Assembly (NCBI RefSeq): GCF_965363235.1
Contig: NC_134841.1
Location: 58,797,078-58,861,077, forward strand
Direction: 5' to 3'
DNA length: 64,000 bases
Source: Mytilus galloprovincialis
Lineage: Eukaryota > Mollusca > Bivalvia > Mytilida > Mytilidae
Positions 46,441 to 58,900 of this stretch are shown piece after piece (positions within the stretch are counted from its first letter, which is position 1; each line of letters opens with the position of its first letter). Under the pieces are notes generated by a model. That model saw only the letters and a list, made by a program, of their open reading frames with translations, was not told the origin of the DNA and made no database searches. A program made the position numbers and the translations under genes.

Positions 46441-47394
46441 ATAAATGTGGTTTGATAAAAATGTTGTTCTTACTAAAATAAACAACTGTTTCGTTCATTT
46501 GCCGGATGCTATAGTGGGGAATATTGAAAAGTTGCTGAATCGTGACATTGATATAAAAAAAAAATCATGTTGAAGGATTTTGTGTTTTCTTTGTCTTTCA
46601 GATAACAAGTCCTCTCCCATCCTTGGTAAAATTTAATTTTACTTGAGCTTTTTCTACCAGTAGCTATAACTTGTAATAAACAGACATCTCACTTGAAATT
46701 ATACCACATCTTCTTATTTTAATATCATGTTTATTGATATATACGTGTCTTTTCTTGGATCAGTGGTTAGCTACCACCATTCCACATTCGAATTTCTTGT
46801 TATAGTTACCAAATTAAATAGTGTTGGGTGTATCTATACACCATAGGAGGAGCTAAATTTCACGTGAAAGCTTTGCTTTCGAGTGAAATTGTATTATTTT
46901 ATCCTATAGTGTATCTACACATAGCCAATCACTTTTTTATTTGGTAAATTACATGTGTCAAAGTTAACAACTGATATCACAGGAAAGAAAATGTGTTACA
47001 TTGTAATTTCTGGCTAAAAGTGCGAGGTATCTAACATACACCACATGACCATTTTCAATATCCTGGTAAACCAATCAGAGGGTCGATATGGAAATGTGGT
47101 GTATGTGTCGATACCCTCACACTTTTTCAATGGAAAATCAGACAAACTATGGTACATATCAAGTTACAATATCCCGATCCTGTGATGAAAAATATTTTGT
47201 TGTATTGTTCAAATATGTATTTATTATTATTTTTTAAATTGCTGGTAAATAATTTATTAAGTAAAATTCAAAATATGCTAATTACCCTTCCAGAGAATCT
47301 AGTCACCTTTTCGGTATATATACATATTTATTTTGTAACAGGATTATTTTAGATTAGATTCTAAACATATTTTGTACTGTCCTTTTCTTTTTGT

Positions 47395-47665
47395 CTTGTA
47401 TATTTATCCACTGGTTTTGTGTTTATGTGTTACATATTTGTTTTTCGTTAATTTTTTGTACATAAATAATCCGTTAGTTTTTTCGTTTTACATTGTTATT
47501 TCGGGGCATTTTATAGCTGACTATGCGGTATGGGCTTTGTTCATTGTTGACGACCGTACGGTGACCTATAGTTGGTACTTTGTGTGTCATTTTGGTCTCT
47601 TGTGGAGAGTTGTCTCTTTGGCAATCATACCACACCTTTATTTTTATATCTGTTGCACACATTTT
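47395..47665 (+). repeat. Interspersed repeat family A, well-kept copy inside the foldback
   Basis: Has all family landmarks (GGGGCATTTTATAGCTGAC, ATGCGGTATGGGC, GACGACCGTACGGTGACC, CTCTTGTGGAGAGTTGTC, CAATCATACCACACC). The 174-residue plus-strand frame at 47372-47896 is translation of this repeat and the foldback arm, not a gene. Confidence 0.85.
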
Positions 47666-48364
47666 GTTTTTGTCTTTGATATAGTCACCTTAAAAGGGTT
47701 CCTTGATAGAATCTTAATTGTCAAAATGACCGGTTTTATGCTTATTTTCACTTCAAATACCATAGATGAATTTAATAGGACAGCAAGAAATAACCAATGC
47801 AATGCATATACAATGTATTTTATAAATTTGGCCAAGCAATTCTACAGGAAAGCTCCAAGCGATTGTACAGGAAGGCTCCGAGTGATATTACAGTAAACTT
47901 ACAAGCGATTGTACAGTCAATAAAAATATCCGACATGGAGAAAAGGAATATATTTAGATTTCTATTGGGACAATGGCTTTGAAACTTTCAGACAGGTAAG
48001 ACTATATATCAGAAAAGGTACATGTGAAAAATTCAGGTAGCAAACATTGATTTTTCGATGTTTATTTGACATTTTTGATCGCTGTTGTGTGACAATTTTG
48101 ATCATTTGAGACGGAGCTGCACCATTCTAAGGAAAACGTTTGGATGCATATATCTTTCTTATTATTTTATTGGTTCATATTTACATAAAGAATGTTTTAG
48201 CTATTAAAACTTGAAGCAGAAACGTTATATAGGAACATAAGAGTTCGTCAAAGTTTCCATCAAGCAATTTGTTATTTTGCAAATGTCGGAGCACCGCTTG
48301 ACAGTCTCCCGAATTACCAAATTATTAGAAAACCGTACAGTTCCGTTCCCACACTGTGGACTCA

Positions 48365-49235
48365 ACACATTATAACATTATAACATTCTTTTATTTTTTA
48401 TCTTTTTATTACCTTGACCGTAAACTTTTGAATGGTAGGAGATTTTTAAGCCATAAGTGTAATTTTTAGTACTACTTACATCAACACAGGCCTTTCATTT
48501 TTTTTCCATCTTTTATTAATATAACTAACTAGTTTCGGGTCTGTTATCTGTATTCTCCGCAAAATCAACTGTTAGGCGCACATTCAAACGGCGTATTTGT
48601 GATTAGTTAGATACGCGGGTCATACCCACACCTGAACATCATCATTATGCACGGATTGATACTTCTAAATTAAATCATTGACCAAACAAATACATCTACA
48701 AGTTGTTTCCGGTAGTAATATGAAAGCCATGATGGATTCAAAAAGAAAGATTTTAAAAGCACTAAAAACTGAGTATCTTATAATCAGGATGACTTTTCAA
48801 GTAACAATTCGATTATTAAAAATAAGGCGAAGGTAAATTCAGCCACAGACCCACAAGGTCCAGGCTTTGTAATACAACCAAATATATTTCTGATTCAAAT
48901 TGCCAATATGCATTTAGAGTTGTGACTCTTCAGGGTAAAACATTTTAGTCTTTCAATGAAAAGCAATATCCGTCCTAATTGTACTTTTTATGTGAAATCA
49001 AATCTGAAGAAAATTCAAATACCGTGAATCAAAGAATGGCAAGGATTGAAAATCATGATAAAATTAAATAACTGACAGTTCGTGGAGACTTTCAAGAAAT
49101 AAGATAAATTTGAGGACTACCAATAACAACAATTAACACAATTACACTTGTAGTTTCCTCTACTTGAATATCAGGAGGTTTGTGCTAACCATACCCCAGA
49201 GAACACAATAACACGTCCAATATCTTTTTTAACAA
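48365..49235. other. No gene recognised
   Basis: AT-rich spacer between the foldback element and the duplicated upstream region of paralogue 2. Confidence 0.3.
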
Positions 49236-49662
49236 TATATAAAAAAAGTGAGTTTCAAATTTATTAGCGTTAATTATAATAAGATAGGGTTTGTAGGGAA
49301 ATGTAAAAGGGTTCCTCTAACTCTGGTTGGACAACAGGTGTAAACAAAAATAGAATAATGTTATATTTCTTCATGATTAAACGTGAGCATACATTAGGAA
49401 ACACACGACTAAAATGATTTTTCACGGAACAACATTAAATGTTTCCTTATAATTTTACATGAAAAAACAAACATTAATTTTACAACCGGATTAGATATAA
49501 ACGCATATTCTTGACCTTATCCCGAGGAGTCAAGGAAATTGCCGTCCAAAATAGAATTTTAAAAGTCCAACTTGTCTCTATGCATTAAAAGGTTACACAA
49601 TACATTAACTTATAATTGTTTCATGTGATGTAATAATTGAGTTGTTTTTGGTTCTATATCCC

Positions 49663-49714
49663 TATATATATCCTGTAATCTGTGATATAACTATCTTATG
49701 AGACATAAAAAGGT
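49663..49714 (+). promoter_or_regulatory. Core promoter and first non-coding exon, paralogue 2
   Basis: TATATATAT (49663-49671), then CCTGTAATCTGTGATATAA, aligns with the promoter at 22092. The donor AAAAG/GT at 49713 is in the same place. The homologous upstream block runs from about 49240 (compare 21780 onward). Confidence 0.6.
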
Positions 49715-50432
49715 AATATTATTTGCAGCTGCTACAGTTGTTTTTAATTTTTTCTTTTTAAATTGTGTTATTCAAACATTTTCATTCGATTGTATATTTA
49801 ATATTTATATCTAGGATTCAACTTATTTTAATTTGATCATTTGTTTTCTGTTAATCCTGTGGAAAGGTTTGTAAGTTGTTATGGGTTTATCGAAGATGAG
49901 TATTCATTTGGATTAATATAGTATCAGGCTATCTGGATCATGTGTTTGTATGTGTTGTTTGTCATTGCTTTGTATGACTGGTTTTTCTGAGTAATCTTTG
50001 TGTTGGTGGTCAATATGCTCTGTTGCGTTGTGCGGTATTTTGTTGGAGATTCCTTATATCTCTTTTTTCCTTTTTTTTTATGTTTTATTGACTTATACTT
50101 CACAAACACATCTTTATCATGTGATCGACCTCTCTATTGTACTTATAGGTGTACAGATAACAGGAAGCGATATACGTATTCTATAGTATATCGTCTCCTG
50201 GTATCCTGCTTCTGTTGCGAGCGAACGGTTATGTCAAATTGCTGTTTGTTTACGTCACAGTTTAATTTGAACTCCTCATTGCGGTCCGCGTTTAAGTCGT
50301 GTTGATTTCTTTAAAAAAAAAAACTTCGTTACACACGTTTCTTAGTCTCGTACAAATACAGCTGATATTTAAGACACTAAACAGTAATTGTCTATATTAT
50401 ATCTCTCAATGGTTTCATATTTGTTTCTCTAG

Positions 50433-52048
50433 ATGCTGTTAGGAAGTTTCCTCTGTATATGTACCTTTTTGCCATTGTTGGTGGCTTTGCAGAATAAGTA
50501 TGTTCCTGTTGTTTTAAAGGATTGGTATTCGTACGGAAATATGGACAATTTCCTTACCATGGGAACCTTGGAACAGATCAGATGTTTGCAGCAGTATATG
50601 TTAACCTCTAATAATGGTATCATCCAACATAAACTGAATGATTTACTTCGAATCCCTATTAGCATAATGTATTTACGGAATGGCAGGAAACAAGTGGTGG
50701 ACATCTTACCGAAAATTGGAAGTAAAATCTATGATCTGCGTCCACAAACTTTCGAACAACTAACGGTAAGGACAAAACATCTGTTAAAAATTATTTGCAG
50801 TTTTGTAGGCATTCGTTTACCACTAACTTTCAATACACGCATTATTATACATGTACAATCGCTTTCTAAATGCAATGTGAAAAACGGAAATCTCGTCTGT
50901 TCGTTCGTTTCTCAGCCTTATCGTCCGTTCGTCTGTTTCTCTATATTTCCTTCCGTTTGTCGTTCTGTCACACATTTATATTCACTACTAATCACATTAA
51001 TCGCTTCACAAATCTAAGTGGAAACATCATAAAATCTGACTCTTATGATTAACTTTAGACTTCCAATTTCATTTCTCTATCTCAATTTTTGTATTGGTTT
51101 ACTGAGGCAAGATAAATTAACGGGACTTAACAAAGGCAAATTTTTCGAAACGTTTGTCGCTGACTCGTTGAATCACATAAACTCATAAAAATGTTGATAT
51201 GAGTAAATGTAACGGTTTAAAATAGATACTTCGATCTTACGCTTAAGTAAAAGAATAAAGTGACATTCTACAGTCCGAATGAAAAATCTATCACTGTGTT
51301 AAATTTGGACCGACTCTTTAGAGGCCTAAATCTTCTGACTTGAAAGACCATTGCTATTGATGCTATGTTAACAATTGCGATTGCCTCAGCCATTATATAA
51401 CTGTATTACACCATTCAATATCGTCCTTTAAGCTAGTATGAACATTCTTCTAGTTGATTTTATTTTACAAGGATTATTGAAAATCATTTTATATTTGGTT
51501 CATATATGAACATCGAAGTGATACATTCTTTTGCACAAAGGTGGCATTAAAGCAATACGCAACTGTCACCTAATCAATCAGTCTCACTATTCAATGTCTT
51601 AGTTACAAAAATACAGCAGTTTAAATAAATGATAACCTTAATAAGACTATTTTTATCATTTTCTCAAAATGAAAGCAAAAGTATAAATGGTCACAAATGT
51701 ATTATTATACGTTTCACAATGTTGATATAGATTTAGCATGTCTATCAAAATGTACTAATCGGTTTATAATTTTTATTGTAGGGTTTGAGAACGAATCGGG
51801 CAAAAAGATCAGTGAAACATAAATCAAAATACGGTCATACTCACCATTCACCAGCCGAACTAGAGCAGATTGCTCGGGACATTGTTCGAGATTCACCTGC
51901 GCCTAAAATTACGGATCGATTCCCCATTCCTTGGAACTCTACTGAAACAAAAACGAATCGTACCGAAACGGCTGATACAAGTGGTTCCTTGGACCAGGCG
52001 GTCAATTTCGATAACTTAGTGAAACATATAGATAAACATCGCTCATGA
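50433..52048 (+). CDS. Small secreted protein, paralogue 2 (2 coding exons)
   Basis: Exons are 50433-50765 and 51782-52048. The acceptor AG directly precedes the ATG, the donor is GTAAGG, the second acceptor is TTGTAG, and the join is in phase 0. The product is 199 residues. It begins with a signal peptide (MLLGSFLCICTFLPLLVAL), then KYVPVVLKDWYSYGNMDNFL. The core TMGTLEQIRCLQQYMLTSNN is almost the same as in paralogue 1. The second exon starts with a basic NRAKRSVKHKSKYGHTHH (dibasic, furin-like) and continues through a polar tail (AELEQIARDIV..., ending VKHIDKHRS). One Cys of paralogue 1 (KDCYSY) is Trp here. This longer form is probably ancestral. Family unknown; a secreted peptide precursor is possible. 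Confidence 0.8.
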
Positions 52049-52049
52049 G

Positions 52050-52960
52050 GATTTATTTTTCATAAATCCGATCGTTTTTCATCAAGTTGATATCATGCTA
52101 ACTTGCAACAAGATGTAAAATATTTAAATCCGTGTAAATTTTAAAATATCATAAGACAGAAAATATAATCTTGAGACATTCTCATGCATAAGGCAATGAC
52201 TAAAGATTTGATTATGTGCTGGAATGATTTGAAAGGGGAAAAATGTAATTTGAAATAACAGAAAAAAAACGCAATTGTCGAATAAATAAATATGAACAAA
52301 ACAAATTAATAATTTTATTGTAAGTTCTTATAAATGATGACCAAGTCTACACAAGAATAATATGTGTATGATCGCCAATGAGACAACTCTCCACCAGAGA
52401 CCATGTGACATAAAAGTTAGCGAAAAGATGTAAAATATTTAATTTCGTGTATATTTTTAAATGTGAAAAAGTATTATAATTTAATAGCATTACAGAAAAA
52501 ATGCAATTACCGACTTAATAAATATATACAAAACAATGTAATTGTAAGTTCTGATCAATGATGACTAAATCTACATAAGAATACGCAAATGTGGTATGAT
52601 TGCTAATGAGACAACTACGTACAAATAATCTAGAACAACGGCATCAAACGGACGCCTTGTATTTCAAAGCCCCCCTCAACACGTTGTTTTACATGATGAA
52701 AATTAGAAGAGTCATTATGAAAACTCTCACGAAGGAAAATAAAAAGAAGCTATTCGAACACACAAAATTTAATCAGAAGTATTTTTGTTCCTTCCTTTTT
52801 TTTTCTTTCTTTTTTTTTAATCAAAAAGGGTACTGAACGGACGAAGAACACATTTTTGAAAAGTGTATTTGAGTTCATGATGTGATTTTCTGATAAAACA
52901 TAGTCTAATAAACTGTTTGGTTAATTAAAGCATGTATTTCAATAGGAGACGGTTCTAAAT
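52050..52960. repeat. 3' flank with antisense family A fragments
   Basis: 52060-52300 matches the 3' flank of paralogue 1. Antisense family A pieces lie near 52340-52420 (CGCCAATGAGACAACTCTCC) and 52570-52625 (ATTGCTAATGAGACAAC). No further gene is seen. Confidence 0.6.
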
Positions 52961-52965
52961 GAAAG

Positions 52966-55900
52966 TCACTCTTCAAATTCTTTTTCGCAAATGCTAAACT
53001 GATGTTTAGAACAATCATCATCATTCCAAAGGCCTCTGATGATGTTAAAAGTTTCCATACAATCTTCATTTCCATAACCATCATTTGGTTCACCCGAGTT
53101 CCAAAATGTTGGCTCTATTTTGCCATAAGTTGACGCCCAGCGCCAGTCAGATTCAGTCACATCATCTATCCCATCTATCCAATATTCTCCTGCAAAGAAA
53201 AAATATTATATGAAAGTACGTTATACTTTTTCATTGGAACTCTTTATCATTCAGCCATTTAAAAACTCGTCAGTTTTTTGTTGTTTGTGTTGATTTTTTT
53301 TCTTCTTTTCGTAATATCACTAAAGATACATAAATCTATTGCTCATAACATTTATTTTGTTCACCAAATTTTAAGTTATCTAAACACACACAGCTGAAAA
53401 CTGTATTTTGTGATATAAGTATAATTGTTTGTTTAATTATATGGATTTTAATCAAAATATGTCTATCACTAAAATGTGTGCTATCTGTCCAAGAAATGTT
53501 ACATAATACAGCAAAATAGCTTACCAGACAAATGCTTTAATTCGTCACGAATTAAATTTTTCTCTGTTTCAGATTCAATTCGTGCTAAATGTCCACCCAA
53601 TGAAAGACAGTAATGCTGTAAAACATATTCAATGAATTAGAACATGTTTTGCTTATTCATGTTAACTATCTGTCGAACTCTGTCGCTTAGAGGCTTGTTC
53701 TATTTCAGGATGTCATCATTCTCAATATTTTATCTTTTAGAATACTAAATTAAATATATCAAAGACGATTATACGAGTGCGCGAGGACAGGCACCAGTGT
53801 TCGCCCTCCCCCCAACCCCCTCCAATAAGTAAATCCCATTCCCTATCATACATTTCTGACTTTTCAATATATATAAAAATAATGAGATGTGATTTGATTG
53901 CCAATGAGCCAACTTTCCATCAAAGTTAAAATGAAGATGTATATCAGCAATTTGTACCACATGTATACAAATATGCCATATTTTACCGAAATAACGTGCC
54001 AATCGACTAAAGAGATTCAGTTCTCCATCTTAAGTTGAAATCCAAGGGATCACAAAAAAAGTAATATACGAGAATTTTATTGACAGTATATAAGTCGATA
54101 ATTAAATAAAAATAGTATGGAGTTTCTCTTTGTAATGACCATTTGGGATTGTATTTACATTTGAGTACATGTACACATAGGAACAATGAATAGCAAGTAT
54201 TGCGGCGTTCAAGACATATGTATTACATATGTTATTACAGTAAACAATTTAAAAAGCAGATTTGAATGTTACTATGTCATCTATACATTTAATCCAACCG
54301 TTAGACTTCTCGTATGAATTGTTTTACTCATTGCAGGGCCTTTAATTGCTTATTATGTGGTATGGGTTTTGCAATTATCGAAAGCCGTACCGTGACCTAC
54401 AGTTGTTAACGTTTGTGTAATTCGGCCACTGGTGAAGGATCGTCTCATTGGCAATCATAACACATCTTCGTAATTTTACACTTACTGTTATTGCATACCC
54501 TAATAAGTAGGTAGACAAAGTCACAAGTTTGTGAGCTAAACATATCAAAAAATATATATTCAATTATGTTTTTTTATGCCCCATTTATGGGCATTATGTT
54601 TTCTGGTCTGTGTGTCCGTCCGTTTGTCCCGCTTCAGGTTAAAGTTTTTGGTCGAGGTAGTTTTTGATGAAGTTAAGGTCCAATCAACTTGAAACTTAGT
54701 ACACATGCTCCCTATGATATGATCTTTCTATTTTTAATGCCAAATTAGAGATTTCCCCCCATTTTTACGGTTCACTGAACATAGAAAATGATAGTGCGGA
54801 TTGGGTATCCATGTACTGGGGACACATCTTGTTCTTTTTGACTCGCATCACGGTGCAATAGTTTCAGTCGAAATACACGCCATCTTAAAATAACTACTTA
54901 TCACATATTGGTTCTTGTTGGTTGCTTTGTGATGCGGCTGAGATACAGCAAAAGCTATTGGTTTAAATGGGATAAAGAATTACAGACTTTTCTTGTCTCA
55001 GCTTAAAACATCAAATTCCGGAAAATTAACTGTGTGTATTTCAGTTCCGATCAACTGTCAATAATTCATGTTCGATTTTATATGCATATATTGTACACTG
55101 TAATTCAATAATGAAATTTCAATTATCAATACGTGTGTATTTGCTTTGTTAATCTGCAAATAAACTCATCATAGATACCAGGATTAAAACTTTATATTTA
55201 CGCCAGACGCGCGTTTCGTCTACAAAAGACTCAAAATGAGATTAGGATAGAACGAAGCAGTCCAAAGCTTTTTACAAAGCTCAAACTTGTCGTCAATTAA
55301 TGTCAGAGTGTTGAAATTTTTTTAAGCTGCACAATGGCGCTTTTGTCCATTTTAAGTTGAAGGACATCCTCTTGAATTGATTTTACTAGTTTATTGTCTG
55401 AATCTCCATATGTTTTAGCGTGTTATATGTATATAATTATTCAAAGTCATTTAAGGCCTTCCTCAATGAGCAGAATCCATACTTTGAGCAAGGACGTATA
55501 ACTAACATAATATACGTCTTTGCTTTGAGTTACCAATTAAATGTTATTGGATTGCAAAGTTTTAAGTAATTCCAAAGAGATAATTTACACGGCAACACCA
55601 CAAATTAAACTCCTTTTTCACATACGAAAAATTTCCTTTCAGTTTAATTAACCTTAAAAATTGAGAAATCATATGTGAAGCACCTTACCGACCGCGAATA
55701 AAAATGAATGTGACCTTAGATGGCAATGTTTCATGCCAATTATGACTAGGTTTTCTATACATTGTACTTACTGATGCTTGAACCCATGATAACGATCGTT
55801 GGTGAAAAAGATAACACGATGAATTATAACCCACAAACCAGCCAGAAGGACAAGCAGATAAAACACAGCCTAAGTGCAGATAATTAGCAAATGGTTAATC

Positions 55901-58900
55901 AATTATAGTATACTGTAAACCAACTTATTTTCGCGAGCGATTTATTTTCGCGACTTTTGCGAGTAGAAAAATAACGTGAATATAAATCGTCGCGAAAATG
56001 TACAACTTGGAGATTTCAATATTAAGCTACGGCATTTAAATGAAAAAATCGCGAAATTAAATAGCCGCGAAGTTGACCAGTAAGGGTAAAACGCGAAATA
56101 AAGTATCCGCGAAAATAAGTTGGTTTACAGTATGTAAACGATAGTCGCTATAAATCAACAACCCGACCATAGAACAAACAATTGCAGAAGGTCACCAACA
56201 GGTCTTCAATGCAGCGAGAAATTCCCGCACCCGGAGGCGTCCTTCAGCTGGCCCCTAAACAAATATATATACTAGTTCAGTGATAATGAACGCCATACTA
56301 AGGCCACACCAATTTAATTTCTTGTTCTACGGATTTTTGGACTCAAAAATTTGGGGCGAGCGAGCGATTTGAAAATTTTAATAAAAAAATATTTAATTTG
56401 CAAATTTTTGAGGCGAAGCTTGAAAAGTAAAGGCGAGCGACTATATTTTTTTTTTGTAAACATAAAATAGTAGGTTTTGACAATAATTAAACTTGATTTA
56501 TAACTTGTACTTTGACATGTCTTTATAATTTCTGAAGTATTTTTTCCCTATACACCAAGAAATAATTAAATCTGGTCTATGTATGTGTGACTGACAATGA
56601 GACAATTCTCCATCCAAGTCATAATCAGTTTGGGGGCAACCCCTTAATGTTATAAATATCCCTTTTACATGTTTTATGAGGGATCAATATAAGTTATAAT
56701 ATATTTGTTTGTACAAAAGGGCTCATATTTTCTCAAAGAACTATATATCTATCTAGTATTAAATGGTCAAAGCATGTCCAAGAATTATGTAATATTCCTG
56801 GACTAATTAACCATGTTAAATTAACACATTTACTTTAACAGTTTAATATTATTCAAAATAAGTGGACCCCTCTTTTAGAAAAAGTTTAAAATATGATGTA
56901 ACTCTCCTCTTTTTGAGTACAAAATTCTAAGTTTTCAAAGGTTTTGTATAGAAGAACTATACCAATCCTTGGTATTTCTATTTTCTTTTCTACATCAGTA
57001 AAATGACCCCTTGTCTGAGGGAGGGTTGTTCTCAACCTGACAATAACAAACACAGGTCAAAGTACGGCCTTTTACACAGGGCTTTGATACAGACCAAACA
57101 GCAAGCTATAAAGGATCCCAAAATTATTAGCGTACACAATTCGAACAGGCAAACCAACGATCTAATTTATATATCCAAACGGGAAAAATTATACCAATGA
57201 ACAACATCAACAAACGGTAACTGCTGAACGACAGGCCCCTGAATCAATCAGGACAGGTGCATAAACATGCAGAGGCTATAGATAGTTTTGTTTTGCCAGC
57301 ATAATATAATTGCAGTTGAAGGCAAATCCTTCAGAAGTTCTTTGTACTTTATTCTAACAACGAGCATTTTTTAATAGGGAATATAACTAAGTAAGGGGGA
57401 AAGAAACCAATGTTGATATCTTTTTATAATATTTACAAAAAAAAAACGGTGCGGGAAATAGACATGATTACATTTCCGGATGCGGGTAGCGGGAATAAAA
57501 AAAAAAATAAAAAAATTCTGTTTTGAAAAAAATAGGTGCGGGCGGGTCCGTCGAACAAGGAATCAAATTGGTGTGGCCTAAACTCCAAATTGTACACAAG
57601 AAACTAAAATTAAAAATAATACAAGACTAACAAAGGCCAGAGGCTCCTGACTTGGGACAGGTGCAAAAATGCGGCGGGGTTAAACATGTTTATGAGATCT
57701 CAACCCTCCCCCTATACCTCTAGCCAATGTAGAAAAGTAAACGCATAACAATACGTACCTTAAAATTCAGTTCAAGAGAAGTCCGAGTCTGATGTCAGGA
57801 GATGTAACCAAAGAAAATAAACAAAATGACAATAATACATAAATAACAACAGACTACTAGCAGTTAACTGACATGCCAGCTCCAGACTTCAATTAAACTG
57901 ATTGAAAGATTATGTCTTCATCATATGAATATCAGGCACAATCCTTTAAGTGCATCAATATTAACGCCAAAATATGCAATCTTTAATGACCTGACAACAG
58001 TATCGTAACTATATCTACTTAGATAATTCCTTAACCGAGGCCCCCACTTAAATTTGCGCTTTATGCCCCTCCCCCTCTCCCATTTTATACCATACAGGTA
58101 GTTTACCAGACAAATGGTTTAATTCATCACGAATTAAATTTTTCTCCGTTTCAGATTCAATTTGTGCGAAATGTCCACCCAATGACAAACTGTAATGCTA
58201 CAATTAAAAAAGTTTTTGGCTATTTTAGTTCCATGTAACTACCTTCATTACTCGTTCGCATCAATTCTAAGGTTGTTCTATTACATAATGTTTAGAAACT
58301 CCTTGTTTGTTCGAATCTTTTATGATTTAAAAAAATGAAATTGAAGTCGTTCGACAACAATGAAAACTGACAACCAGAAGACCTGAGAGTTCACGTATTA
58401 GTTTCTTTTGAGATTCATTTTGTTTTTGTGTATTTTACATCACTTTTTGTCTAACTATACAGTAAATACAATGTATAGAAAATGTAGTGAAAGCGAGTCA
58501 TCTTGCATGCCATCTGGATTTACCATTAAAAAAACACATACTTCAGTAAATAAATAAAATAAACAAGAATGTATATCGTATACAGGATTCGAATCTAGGA
58601 GTTAATCTTAGTATATAAGACTTCGTGCTATAGCTACAGTACATTGTACTTACCGATGCTTGAACCCATGGTAACAATCGTTGATGAAAAAGATAACACG
58701 ATGAGTTATAACCCACAAACCAGCCAGGAGGACAAGCAGATAAAACACAGCCTATGTGCAGATAATTTACAAATAGTTAATCTTAAGGACGAATAGTTAG
58801 TCGCTATTCAAGGCACATACTTGTAATTCTCCACAAGTCTTTCATCTTCGCTAGCCAGGTTACGATCCACTCCCGTTCTCTCGGGAGTGGATCGTTACCC

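Larger units (their letters stand above)
45004..48358. mobile_element. 3.36-kb foldback element with ~530-bp inverted arms
   Basis: The left arm (about 45004-45535) and right arm (about 47828-48358) are inverted copies with scattered differences. The ends read CACAGTGTGGGAACGG and its complement. GACTC flanks both sides (44999-45003 and 48359-48363), giving a 5-bp target duplication. The middle has no transposase. It holds family A pieces and a small hairpin at about 46828-46920. Long arms with a non-coding centre suggest a non-autonomous foldback DNA element. A Polinton was considered but no Polinton gene is present. Confidence 0.85.

Noticed and set aside
47372-47896. 174-aa plus-strand frame
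   Set aside because: Spans a family A repeat and part of a foldback arm; hydrophobicity reflects T-rich repeat sequence.
45004-48358. Polinton/Maverick
   Set aside because: Long inverted arms fit, but the element is too short, has a 5-bp duplication and none of the expected genes.
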